Shown: positions 14,132-21,582 of the stretch, one piece after another
Layout of the letters: every line of letters starts with the position of its first letter
Position numbering within the stretch: position 1 is the first letter of the stretch
Assembly: GCA_964555685.1 (NCBI GenBank)
Contig: CAZKTO010000054.1
Location: 1 to 21,893, forward strand
Direction of reading: 5' to 3'
Length of the DNA stretch: 21,893 nucleotides
DNA from: CAZKTO01 sp964555685
Lineage (GTDB): Bacteria; Chloroflexota; Dehalococcoidia; SHYB01
Notes under the pieces: generated by a model
Told to the model about the DNA's origin: nothing
Databases searched by the model: none
What the model saw: the letters and a program-made list of their open reading frames with translations, nothing else
Position numbers and translations under genes: made by a program

Positions 14132-15166
14132 GTGAGCGGCGAGCAGGACTTTGGCGGCCTCATCCACCCCGGCCGTCTGACCGAGTTCCTGGACGATAAG
14201 CTGCCGGGACAGGACCAGCCCCTCACAATCTCGCGTATCGAAGGCGGCACCTCCAACGAGCTGTTCCGGCTGGAACGGGCCGGGCAGCGCTGGGCGCTCC
14301 GCCGCCCGCCCAAGGTCCCCGTCTCGCCGACGGCCCACGATATGGCCCGCGAGTACCGGGTGCTCACAGCCCTGGAAGGCACCGATGTGCCCCACGCCCA
14401 GCCGGTGGCATTCTGCAAAGACAAGGCCGTGCTGGGGGCCGATTTCTACGTCATGGAGTTCATTGACGGGTTCACGATGAAGGACCCGCTGCCGCCGCCC
14501 TTCGATGCAGACACTACCGCGCGGGTCGGCCTGGGCTTCGAAATGGCCGACGCCATCGCCAGGCTGGCGTGCGTGGACTGGAAGGCGCGCGGCCTGGATG
14601 GCTTCGGCAGGCCGGAGGGCTTTCTGGAGCGGCAGGTATCCCGCTGGCTAGGCCAACTGGAGAAGTACCAGACCCGCGTGATCCCGGGCATGGAGCGCGT
14701 GGCCAAGTGGCTGGGTGAGAACATGCCCACCATGGGACCGCCGGGCATCTTGCACGGCGACTACCAATTCATCAACGTGCTGTTCCACCACGGGAAACCA
14801 GCGAGGCTCGCCGCCATCGTGGACTGGGAGCAGGCCACCATCGGCGACCCGCTGCTGGACCTGGGGTGGCTCCTGGCGGGCTGGGCCGATCCGGGCGAGC
14901 CGCCCTTCTGGACGACGTACCTGACCCAGCGCGAGGGACTGCCCAGCCGGGCGCAACTTGCCGAGCGGTACGCTCGCCTGACGGGCCGCAGCGTGGACAA
15001 GCTGCCCTACTACCTGGTCCTGAGCCTGTTCAAGGCCGCCTGCATCCTGGAGGGGCACTACACCCGCTACAAGCAGGGCCTGGTGAAGAACCCCGCCCTA
15101 GCAGGCCTCGAGCACGCCGTGCCAGGCTATATCGCCAAGGCCGAGATGTTCATGCGAGGTGCGTGA
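14132..15166 (+). CDS. APH-fold small-molecule kinase (ACAD10/11-, LvaA-like)
   Basis: This 344-residue protein has the aminoglycoside phosphotransferase/choline kinase fold. A glycine-rich-like start (IEGGTSNELFRL) and the ALRRPP ATP-lysine region precede the catalytic loop H208-G-D210 with N215 (HGDYQFINV). The metal-binding motif IVDWEQATIGDP follows, with D231. The closest functional relatives by layout are the kinase halves of mammalian ACAD10/11 and bacterial LvaA, which phosphorylate 4-hydroxyacyl-CoAs; antibiotic phosphorylation is much less likely in this setting. The start is GTG at 14132, with GAGGAGGGG ending about 3 nt upstream. The SDR gene begins at the very next base after its stop and an acyl-CoA dehydrogenase follows, the same three protein types found in the Lva pathway. 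The assignment to hydroxyacyl-CoA is an inference. Confidence 0.85.
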   Translation: MSGEQDFGGLIHPGRLTEFLDDKLPGQDQPLTISRIEGGTSNELFRLERAGQRWALRRPPKVPVSPTAHDMAREYRVLTALEGTDVPHAQPVAFCKDKAVLGADFYVMEFIDGFTMKDPLPPPFDADTTARVGLGFEMADAIARLACVDWKARGLDGFGRPEGFLERQVSRWLGQLEKYQTRVIPGMERVAKWLGENMPTMGPPGILHGDYQFINVLFHHGKPARLAAIVDWEQATIGDPLLDLGWLLAGWADPGEPPFWTTYLTQREGLPSRAQLAERYARLTGRSVDKLPYYLVLSLFKAACILEGHYTRYKQGLVKNPALAGLEHAVPGYIAKAEMFMRGA

Positions 15167-15976
15167 ATGGACTTACAAGGAAAGGTCGCATTGGTCACCG
15201 GCGCCAGCCGCGGCGTCGGCGCGGCGGTGGCAGTAGCCCTGGCACAGGCGGGAGCCGATGTCGCCTGCGCGGCCCGCGCCACCAGGGAGCAGCCGCTGCC
15301 CATCCCCGGCACCATTGACGATACTGTGGCCCGCATCCAGAAGCTGGGGCGGCGCGGCCTGGCCGTGCCCACCAACCTGGCCAAGCAAGAGGAGGTGGAA
15401 CGCATGGTCCAGCGCACGGCAGAGCACTTCGGCCGTCTGGACATGCTGATCAACAACGCCGCCATCACCTTCCCCGGCGATCTGAACCTGCCCCTCAAGC
15501 GCCATGACCTCATCATGGAAGTGAACTACCGGGCGCCCTTCCTCGCTACTCTTGCCGCAGTGCCGCACATGAAGGCCCGCGGCGAAGGCGCCATCATCAA
15601 CGTCTCCTCCGCCGCGGCCATCAACGTCATCCCTGGGTTGATGACGTACGGCGTGTCCAAGATCGCCCTGGAGCGCCTGACCATTGACGTGGCCGAGCAG
15701 CTCAAGCCCTTCAACATCGCTGTCAACTGCTTCCGCATTGATATCGGCGTGGCCTCGGAGGGCTTCGTGTACAACCAGCCCGATGCAGACCACGATACGT
15801 GGGAGCCTACGGACGTGGCGGCCGAGGGAGTGGTCTGGATGCTTCGCCAGCCCTCCTCCTACACCGGCCGCTTGGAGAGCATGTACGTGCTCCGCCAGCG
15901 CGAGGGTATCATGAAGTCCAGAACGAAGAAGCCGGTGGCCCCCAATCCCAACCTGCGGCGCTTCTGGCTCACCTAG
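15167..15976 (+). CDS. short-chain dehydrogenase/reductase
   Basis: This 269-residue classical SDR has the cofactor motif TGASRGVG at residues 11-18, NNAA near residue 100, and the catalytic residues S148, Y161 and K165 (YGVSK). It would catalyse NAD(P)-dependent reduction of a ketone or oxidation of an alcohol. The ATG follows directly on the stop of the kinase gene (TGAATG), with GAGGTG about 6 nt upstream inside that gene, so the two are coupled. In the levulinate pathway an SDR (LvaD) interconverts keto and hydroxy acyl-CoA, and this gene's position between a kinase and an ACAD fits such a role. The C-terminal tail after about 245 is Arg/Lys/Pro-rich and not conserved in the core family. 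The substrate remains unproven. Confidence 0.92.
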   Translation: MDLQGKVALVTGASRGVGAAVAVALAQAGADVACAARATREQPLPIPGTIDDTVARIQKLGRRGLAVPTNLAKQEEVERMVQRTAEHFGRLDMLINNAAITFPGDLNLPLKRHDLIMEVNYRAPFLATLAAVPHMKARGEGAIINVSSAAAINVIPGLMTYGVSKIALERLTIDVAEQLKPFNIAVNCFRIDIGVASEGFVYNQPDADHDTWEPTDVAAEGVVWMLRQPSSYTGRLESMYVLRQREGIMKSRTKKPVAPNPNLRRFWLT

Positions 15977-16001
15977 GCAACACCCTACCAAGGAAACGAG
16001 C

Positions 16002-17258
16002 ATGTGGGACTTTTCGACGGAGCCCGAGTTCCAGGAAAAGCTGGACTGGATGAAGGAGTTCGTCCGGGACGAGATCTATCCCCTGGAGACTCTCGATCTC
16101 CCCCGGCCACAGCTCGATAAGCTGATGGCTCCGCTCAAGCAGAAGGTCAAGGACATGGGCCTGTGGGCGGCGCACCTGCCCCCGGAGCTGGGCGGGGGCG
16201 GCTTCGGCCAGGTCAAGTTCGGCCTGATGTGCGAGGTCCTCGGGGGCTCGCAGCTCCTCGCCCCGATGGTCTTCGGATGTCAGGCGCCGGACACGGGCAA
16301 CGCCGAGATCATCGCACTGTATGGGACGCAGGAACAGAAAGACCGGTACCTCAAACCGCTGCTTGATGGCGCTATTCGCTCCGCCTTTTCCATGACCGAG
16401 CCGCAAGCTGGCGCGGACCCCACCCTCATCAAGACCCGCGCCACCCGCCAGGGCGACCACTGGGTCATCAACGGCCACAAGTGGTTCACCTCCAATGCGG
16501 AGATCGCCGAGTTCCTGATCGTCATGGCGGTAACCAACCCAAACGTCTCGCCCTACCAGGGCATGACGATGTTTATGGTGCCCAGGAACACGCCGGGCGT
16601 GAACATCGTCCGCGTCGTAGACCGGGTGCACGCGGAGATCAAATACGAGAACGTGCGTGTGCCGCATGAGTGCATCCTGGGCGGCGAGGGGCAGGCCTTT
16701 GTGGTTGCGCAGAAACGCCTGGGGCCGGGCCGCATCCACCACTGCATGCGCTGGATCGGCCAGGCCAAGCGCGCCTTTGATATGCTCTGCGAGCGGGCGC
16801 TGACCCGGCGCACCCACGGCAGCCTGCTGGCGGACAAGCAGACCATCCAGAACTGGATCGCCGACTCCTGGGCCGAGATCCAGGCAGCGCGCCTCATAAC
16901 CCTTCACGCCGCCTGGGTCATAGACAAGAAGGGCAGCTCTGCGGCCCGCACGGAGATCGCCGCCATCAAGTACTACGGCGCGAAGGTGCTCCACGACGTC
17001 ATTGACCGGGCGATCCAGGTCCACGGAGCGCTGGGCATTTCGTCGGACATGCCGCTCATGCAGATGTACCACAATGCGCGGCTCATGCGGATCGTGGACG
17101 GCCCGGACGAGGTGCATCGCATCACCGTCGCCCATCGAGTGCTGAAGGGTTACAAGCCACACGAAGGGCTCTGGCCCAACGAGCATGTCCCCACGCGGCG
17201 GGAGGCGGCCCTCAAAAAGTTCGCTCAGCAGCTTGAGGCGTTCTCGCTCAACTCCTAG
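16002..17258 (+). CDS. acyl-CoA dehydrogenase, ACAD10/11-like
   Basis: This 418-residue flavoprotein has the three-part ACAD fold. The FAD/substrate signature FSMTEPQAGADP is followed by HWVINGHKWFTSNAE. The C-terminal helical part carries IQVHGALGIS and then VDGPDEVHR. In ordinary ACADs the catalytic Glu sits at this last position; here it is D366, and the DGPDEVH form is characteristic of the ACAD10/11 group. Bacterial LvaC, which acts on 4-phosphoacyl-CoA rather than oxidising a plain acyl-CoA, is the expected counterpart. AAGGA lies about 10 nt before the ATG. It is the last gene of the plus-strand unit, 25 bp after the SDR. The general ACAD call is secure, whereas the phospho-acyl role is an inference from motif and neighbours. 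Confidence 0.92.
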   Translation: MWDFSTEPEFQEKLDWMKEFVRDEIYPLETLDLPRPQLDKLMAPLKQKVKDMGLWAAHLPPELGGGGFGQVKFGLMCEVLGGSQLLAPMVFGCQAPDTGNAEIIALYGTQEQKDRYLKPLLDGAIRSAFSMTEPQAGADPTLIKTRATRQGDHWVINGHKWFTSNAEIAEFLIVMAVTNPNVSPYQGMTMFMVPRNTPGVNIVRVVDRVHAEIKYENVRVPHECILGGEGQAFVVAQKRLGPGRIHHCMRWIGQAKRAFDMLCERALTRRTHGSLLADKQTIQNWIADSWAEIQAARLITLHAAWVIDKKGSSAARTEIAAIKYYGAKVLHDVIDRAIQVHGALGISSDMPLMQMYHNARLMRIVDGPDEVHRITVAHRVLKGYKPHEGLWPNEHVPTRREAALKKFAQQLEAFSLNS

Positions 17259-17645
17259 AACCTATTGGGCTCTGTTGACATCATCCAAAACTATTCTCAA
17301 ACTATCTCCCAGGCAGAGGAGGGCCTCAGGAGATGCCAGAAGTAGGGTTGGTGGTGTTCGCTCGGGTTGCTCTGGAGGTGGCGGGTGCGGAAATTCTAGC
17401 ACACCAGGAGACCCCGACTCGTCGGGGAGCCCACTCGCCCCGGCCAGATGGAAAACTTCACCTGTCGTCAGGCATCGCCGTCCATGGCGTCCAGGACTGG
17501 GTCATCCGCTTAGCGAAGGCGGCTTAGAGGGCGGAGGCCCCCGCACCAAGAGGCGAGTAGGCTTCGTCAAGGTTGGTGACGCTCCACCTTTGGCCGCTCC
17601 GGAAGGATTCCCTTTCGGTTCATGTGGTGCCCCGCCGCATCTTCC
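17259..17645. other. gene-free stretch between the metabolic genes and the attC site
   Basis: No convincing gene is seen. Close to the ACAD stop there are two AAACTAT units in a row (about 17290-17307), one inside the CTCAAACTA motif that also occurs near 561 and 614. A GC hairpin CCCCGA-CTCG-TCGGGG lies at 17412-17427 and could end transcription, but it has no T tract. A 64-codon plus-strand frame at 17333-17527 has a possible ribosome site but no family resemblance. The stretch marks the change from host metabolic genes to the acquired module. Confidence 0.5.
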
Positions 17646-17707
17646 AGCTAACGGCCGCGATAACCCGCGGCCGCGAAGCGGCCGTCGGGTTCATCGCGTT
17701 GTTGGGC
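17646..17707 (-). mobile_element. integron attC recombination site (62 bp)
   Basis: Read on the minus strand, the same direction as the adjacent genes, the site opens with GCCCAAC (R'' box, RYYYAAC pattern, 17707-17701). It ends with GTTAGCT (R' box, GTTRRRY with one mismatch, 17652-17646). Between them CGCGAT-G-AACCCG pairs with CGGGTT-ATCGCG, leaving one unpaired G at the place where attC sites carry an extrahelical base. The tip is CGGCCGC paired with GCGGCCG, including the common GCTTCGC loop. Size, symmetry and the order R''-L''-loop-L'-R' all match known 60-bp attC sites such as those of aadA cassettes. It starts 61 bp after the stop of the GHKL ATPase gene, the normal place for a cassette's attC. 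No integrase or attI is visible. Confidence 0.8.
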
Positions 17708-17768
17708 CGCGTCTCTCCATGTCGTCATACGTGAACTTTTTTCGTTTCGTCTGTTATTGGCGATTCAT

Positions 17769-20072
17769 TCACGCGTCTTGGCCCTCACCGTCGCTCGGTG
17801 ACGTCCCGGCGAGCTCAACTTCCCGAGCGGCGAACAGTGCGGCCAGGGTAGCCATGCGGGAACGCTCTTGTCGCTCACGCTCCTCTGCCGCGTCGCCGTC
17901 TGCCTCGTCGGCTGCAGGATGCTGGGCGGCCGCCTCTTCCTGATCCCGGTAATAGAGAAGGGAGTGCGCTGCGAGCCAGATCTCGTAGCGATTCGTAAAT
18001 GACACCGCGAGACCGCGATCGCGCTGCTCGTACCGGGCGAGCGGGCTGGCGTACTTCGGATAGGCCGTGGAGTAGTAGATGACGAGGGTGCCGTTCTCCA
18101 TTACCGCCGAGGACGCAATCGAGGCCACGTCGTCCGGCCAGCCGAGCGTTGCCCACTGCTCGTCGTCCGGCGCTACCGGGCGCGTCTCGAACGGGGGTAG
18201 GCTTAGCTGTTGGCGTCCCGGGCGAGCCGGCGGTGCTTCGTGCACGACGATGTCCCGCTGGTCCGACAGCGTGGTGAGTCCGGGACGACTCAGCTCAACT
18301 CGCAGAGTCCCATTACCCCCGACCGCCGTGCCATCGGGGACATCCAGGATAGCGCGCATGCGGCCGCCGCGAAGGGGCGTTGAACCCTTGAGCGTCACTG
18401 GTCCCTGCACGATGATGTTGATGCGCGAGGCCGCGGGGTTGTCCGGGTTGTAGTAGCTGGTGTTCGCGTCGGTTTCGATGCGAATGTAGTGCCGCTGGCC
18501 TGGGTAAAAACCGATCGGCTCCTCTTCGTCCCAGACGATGCGAATGTAGGTAGGCGGCTCGTGTACCTCGATTGGTTGCGGCTGCCGCCGCGGACCTCTC
18601 GGGCGCGTCGGGCGGTCAGGAGTAGGCTGGTCCCCGCCTGCGCGGGCGCCGGTCGCCTGGCCGATCTCTATCCCCTGCAGGCGAAGGAGACGTGCGACCT
18701 CACGGCGCATCTCCTGGATCGCCGTCTCGTCCCGCTCCCGCAACCCCTGCTCTCGCGCTTCATTGTTGAGCCGCGCGAGCTCGTCGTCGGACTTGAGGAT
18801 ACGGACGAGCTCATCGTGGATGAGTTGGAGGACGACGCCGCGACGCGCGTCTTCCCGGCTTGAGGCGAATAGCGCGCGTTTTGCGACCGGTGTGAGGGAG
18901 TCGCAGTCGACATGCACAATAAGCCGCTGCGAGAGGTACGGGAGTTCGGCTTCCTTGCGGACGATACTCACGACGAGCTCCGCGTGGTTCTGCCCGTTCA
19001 ACGTCAGAATGATCGGCCGGCTCGGATTTACGAAGGCTGCGCTGGGACGCTTGTTGGCTCGGGTAGAACGTTCGAGCACCCAATACTCGAACCTGACGTT
19101 CCCGAAGTCACCTAGCGACACGTAGAATGTCGGCACGTTGTGGTCGAGCGTCGGTCCCCGGCGATTCTCGTCGCCCTCGTCCACCGCGCCGTTTAGCGCG
19201 TTGCGGGATCCCTTGATGACGCGGCGGTACCCGTGGACCTCACTATCGAGCCAGATTGGGAGCACGGGGTCGAAGAGCACCTGGTTAAGGAGACCGTAGA
19301 CGCTGTTCGGTCCGACCGGCGACGGGTAGCTGCTCAGATCGTAGCCGAAGTGCCGAACGAGGCACCCGGCGGCGAACTCGCCTTCGGAGACCGCGACGAC
19401 CGGAACGGCCCCATCAAGCGTCAGGTACACGTAGTGGCCGGTCTTGTACTCCTCCGGTGGCAGGTCAAGGAACTTCACTACGGTGAATCCTAGCCGCGAC
19501 TCGCTCGCCCGGCGGCTCGCGAGTAGCGTGTATGCACTCACGGCGAAAGTACTTGAGCCACCCTGCCCGTACGTCCCTGCAAGGTAGTGCTTACGGATCT
19601 TGTTGCTCTCGTTCAGGCTGAGGATGGTGCCGGGCATCTCCTCGGGCGTTAGCCCGACGCCGAAATCGCGGATCTCGACGAGCCGCCCCTGCCGCCCATT
19701 GCCAGGCAAGAGCCGGATGGCCACCCGCTTTGCGACCGCCTGGCGTTGCGCGGGCGTCATCTCCGAGAGGCCGCGCTCGGAAACGCCGATCCAGGCCGTC
19801 GCAGCTTGGCGTGGGGAGCGGCAATCTGGCATGCCCCTGTGCCGCTCGTACTCGGCCTCGAGAATGGCGTCCACGCCGTTCGTGAGCCGCTCGACCAGAG
19901 AACGGCCGGGGTCGGCAGAGATCTCGATGGGACCTCGGTTGTTCTCCTTGCCTCCGATCGGCGCCCAGCCTGCGCGGTCGCCCTGGGCAGCCTCAAAGGC
20001 CTCGATTGCAGAGACCAACTCTTCGGTGGTCGAAGCGGCCAAGAGCGCATCAGAGAATGACTTCTGATCCAC
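17769..20072 (-). CDS. GHKL (Hsp90/MutL/MORC-like) ATPase linked to a DNA methyltransferase
   Basis: This 767-residue protein carries a Bergerat-fold ATPase in its first third. The N box is E61/N65/D68 (ERLTNGVDA), the second motif is D136-x-G138-x-G140 (RDFGVGLT), and the lid motif is AGTYGQGGSS at 165-174. The middle part (about 200-430) is compatible with an S5-like transducer domain, then a charged helical segment (about 430-500). A beta-rich region (about 520-630) precedes a C-terminal Ala/Glu-rich helical tail. No nuclease motif is evident. GHKL ATPases of this type have been described next to DNA methylases in predicted restriction-modification loci thought ancestral to eukaryotic MORC proteins. 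The start is GTG at 20072, with GGAG overlapping the stop of the methyltransferase gene 3 bp upstream, so the two are co-translated. A role in DNA surveillance or restriction is inferred. Confidence 0.85.
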   Translation of the reverse strand: MDQKSFSDALLAASTTEELVSAIEAFEAAQGDRAGWAPIGGKENNRGPIEISADPGRSLVERLTNGVDAILEAEYERHRGMPDCRSPRQAATAWIGVSERGLSEMTPAQRQAVAKRVAIRLLPGNGRQGRLVEIRDFGVGLTPEEMPGTILSLNESNKIRKHYLAGTYGQGGSSTFAVSAYTLLASRRASESRLGFTVVKFLDLPPEEYKTGHYVYLTLDGAVPVVAVSEGEFAAGCLVRHFGYDLSSYPSPVGPNSVYGLLNQVLFDPVLPIWLDSEVHGYRRVIKGSRNALNGAVDEGDENRRGPTLDHNVPTFYVSLGDFGNVRFEYWVLERSTRANKRPSAAFVNPSRPIILTLNGQNHAELVVSIVRKEAELPYLSQRLIVHVDCDSLTPVAKRALFASSREDARRGVVLQLIHDELVRILKSDDELARLNNEAREQGLRERDETAIQEMRREVARLLRLQGIEIGQATGARAGGDQPTPDRPTRPRGPRRQPQPIEVHEPPTYIRIVWDEEEPIGFYPGQRHYIRIETDANTSYYNPDNPAASRINIIVQGPVTLKGSTPLRGGRMRAILDVPDGTAVGGNGTLRVELSRPGLTTLSDQRDIVVHEAPPARPGRQQLSLPPFETRPVAPDDEQWATLGWPDDVASIASSAVMENGTLVIYYSTAYPKYASPLARYEQRDRGLAVSFTNRYEIWLAAHSLLYYRDQEEAAAQHPAADEADGDAAEERERQERSRMATLAALFAAREVELAGTSPSDGEGQDA

Positions 20073-20075
20073 GGT

Positions 20076-21065
20076 TCACTCCGCGAACGTTTCAGAAAAC
20101 CGGCCCCGCGAGCCTTGGATGTAGTGCTCGTTCGGTTCGATCGCTATCCACCTGCGCTTGAGATGCTCGGCTGCCGCTCCAGTGGTGTTGCTGCCGGCAA
20201 ACGGGTCGAGGACTAGGTCGCGCGCCTCGGTGAGGAACTTGATGAAGAACGTCGCGAGCTCCACTGGCATGCGCGCGGGGTGAAGCTGGAGACACTGCGC
20301 CTTGCAGTAGGCTAGGTAAGGATCGTTGGAGAGCGTGTTGGTGAACGTGAGCACGTTAGAGGGGATGGCGCCGTTGTTGTTCTTGAGAAACGAGGTCGCG
20401 CCGATGTGGTGCTCTGAAGGCCGCCGCCCGGCGTTGTACTTCTTGGTTCGGAGCAACTTGAGCATCGAGGCAGAATACGGCCTGAGCACGCGGCGGTTGT
20501 CCGCTTTCGGGCGCGTCGTCGGGGCCATCCACCAGACATGGGTATAGGAGTCCTTCACGCGGATGCGGTCGATATTGACCCACTGTGCCGGCGTCGGGAG
20601 TCGAGCGGGGTTATGGCAAATGAATTGCTGGCAGAGCTTGAGATCGCCGGCCTTCAGGAACCCAAGAAGCGCTTCGAGCGCAAGCGTAGACATGGCCGGT
20701 TCGCCCGCCACCCAGGCGTTCCCCATCTCTAGGACGATCGAGCCATTGTCCGTTAGGAACTCCTTGAATAGAGGAGCGAACCCCGCCAGCCACTCGACGT
20801 ACTTCTCACCCTGACGGTTGCCGTACTTCTTCTTTCGGTTCAAGGGGAACGGCGGCGAAGTCAGAATCAGCTGCACCTTCCCGCGGTGCTTCTTCGCGAG
20901 CGCTGACTGAAGCACGTCCTCGGCAAAGCCACGGTACATGACCCCTCGCTTGGCGGTGTACACGGCGGTCGGAACCGGGCGAGATGCTCCCGAGGCGAAT
21001 CTCACCGCTGAGGCGGACTGTGGGCCTGAGTGTAGGACAGGCGCGAAGGTGTCGTCACTGCCCAT
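20076..21065 (-). CDS. site-specific DNA methyltransferase, beta class (m4C or m6A)
   Basis: This 329-residue SAM-dependent methyltransferase modifies an exocyclic amino group of DNA. The catalytic motif IV is T69-S70-P71-P72-F73; the SPPF form is most common in N4-cytosine enzymes. The SAM-binding motif I lies near the C-terminus as DPFAGSNTTG (287-296), so the order IV then I defines the beta class. Other conserved blocks are GSIVLEMGNAW, HNPARLPTPAQWVN, KDSYTHVWWM and LHPARMPVELATFF. The core begins at about residue 43 (MYRGFAEDVL), and the 42 residues before it are poorly conserved, so M43 is a possible alternative start. It directly precedes the GHKL ATPase gene. No restriction endonuclease or specificity subunit is visible, so the recognition site is unknown. 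Confidence 0.92.
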   Translation of the reverse strand: MGSDDTFAPVLHSGPQSASAVRFASGASRPVPTAVYTAKRGVMYRGFAEDVLQSALAKKHRGKVQLILTSPPFPLNRKKKYGNRQGEKYVEWLAGFAPLFKEFLTDNGSIVLEMGNAWVAGEPAMSTLALEALLGFLKAGDLKLCQQFICHNPARLPTPAQWVNIDRIRVKDSYTHVWWMAPTTRPKADNRRVLRPYSASMLKLLRTKKYNAGRRPSEHHIGATSFLKNNNGAIPSNVLTFTNTLSNDPYLAYCKAQCLQLHPARMPVELATFFIKFLTEARDLVLDPFAGSNTTGAAAEHLKRRWIAIEPNEHYIQGSRGRFSETFAE

Positions 21066-21440
21066 CAGTGCCGCCTCGATACGCGAACGTGCGTTGGGCT
21101 TCCGTGGAGGAGCTGCATCGTGCGAGTGTACACAACTCGACCACCGATTGCGTTGTCACGACTCGTCCCGCAGTAAACATTATCCTCGCGCGCCACCAGA
21201 CGGCCCAACTTTTGAGTAGGCTGCACTTTTGCAATATATTATCCCAAAGGGAGTCCTTCTGGAGTGCCACCTAAGCGCGCCTAGCGTCAGGTTCGCTGCG
21301 GGTGCGTCCTTTTGGAGCGCATTCTATCACCACGGGGGCTATCGTTGCGGTCGCCATGAGCCTGGCGGCCATGGTGTCTCAGGGGGGCGTATAGGTGCCA
21401 GCCCGATTGTACCTGCCCGTCGCATCCGGTTTTTGTGCCC
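21066..21440. other. gene-free stretch upstream of the methyltransferase
   Basis: No gene is supported here. It must contain the promoter of the minus-strand methyltransferase unit; an AT-rich segment (about 21220-21245, with AATATATTATCC on the plus strand) and a GTGTACAC palindrome near 21128-21135 are candidate sites. An imperfect direct repeat of about 23 bp, with TCCTT-TGGAG cores, lies near 21250 and 21305. I searched for a second attC on this side: GTTGGGC near 21094 and GCCCAAC at 21203 are present but neither has a matching partner arm. Confidence 0.4.
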
Positions 21441-21530
21441 GTTCAACCAGGCGTTCAACTCGGGCGTTCAATTGAACGCTGTTGAACGGCCAGGTGTTCA
21501 ACCCACTTCAAGTGTTGAACGGCGTTGAAC
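21441..21530. repeat. array of eight GTTCAA/TTGAAC half-sites
   Basis: Within 90 bp, the half-site GTTCAA occurs at 21441, 21453, 21466 and 21496, and its complement TTGAAC at 21472, 21482, 21515 and 21525. Two of them join to form the palindrome CGTTCAATTGAACG at 21465-21478. Two pairs of TTGAAC copies are exactly 10 bp apart, one helical turn, and the two leading GTTCAAC copies are 12 bp apart. The last copy is the -35 box of the promoter that follows. This is the pattern of an operator cluster or iteron set for a dimeric DNA-binding protein, and it cannot be chance at this density. Confidence 0.8.
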
Positions 21531-21553
21531 AGCACGGTGGTTCCGCCTACACT
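21525..21553 (+). promoter_or_regulatory. promoter of the gene at the right edge
   Basis: TTGAAC at 21525-21530 and TACACT at 21548-21553 are separated by 17 nt, giving 5 of 6 and 4 of 6 matches to the sigma-70 consensus. The start would be near 21560 and the leader about 23 nt, containing the GGAGGT ribosome site. Since the -35 box is one of the repeated half-sites, a protein bound to the array would block this promoter. Confidence 0.65.
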
Positions 21554-21582
21554 GTGCCGCCACACGGCACGGGAGGTGGGCG

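Noticed and set aside
17333..17527. 64-codon plus-strand frame with AGGAG next to its ATG
   Set aside because: No family resemblance, the ribosome site is at a poor distance, and the region contains a hairpin and repeated motifs; kept only as part of the gene-free stretch.
21090..21215. GTTGGGC near 21094 and GCCCAAC at 21203 as parts of a second attC
   Set aside because: Neither has a matching opposite box or a foldable arm within 150 bp, so a second attC cannot be supported.
21441..21530. GTTCAA array as a CRISPR
   Set aside because: The repeat unit is 6-7 bp with both orientations and spacings of 3-11 bp, unlike CRISPR repeats and spacers.
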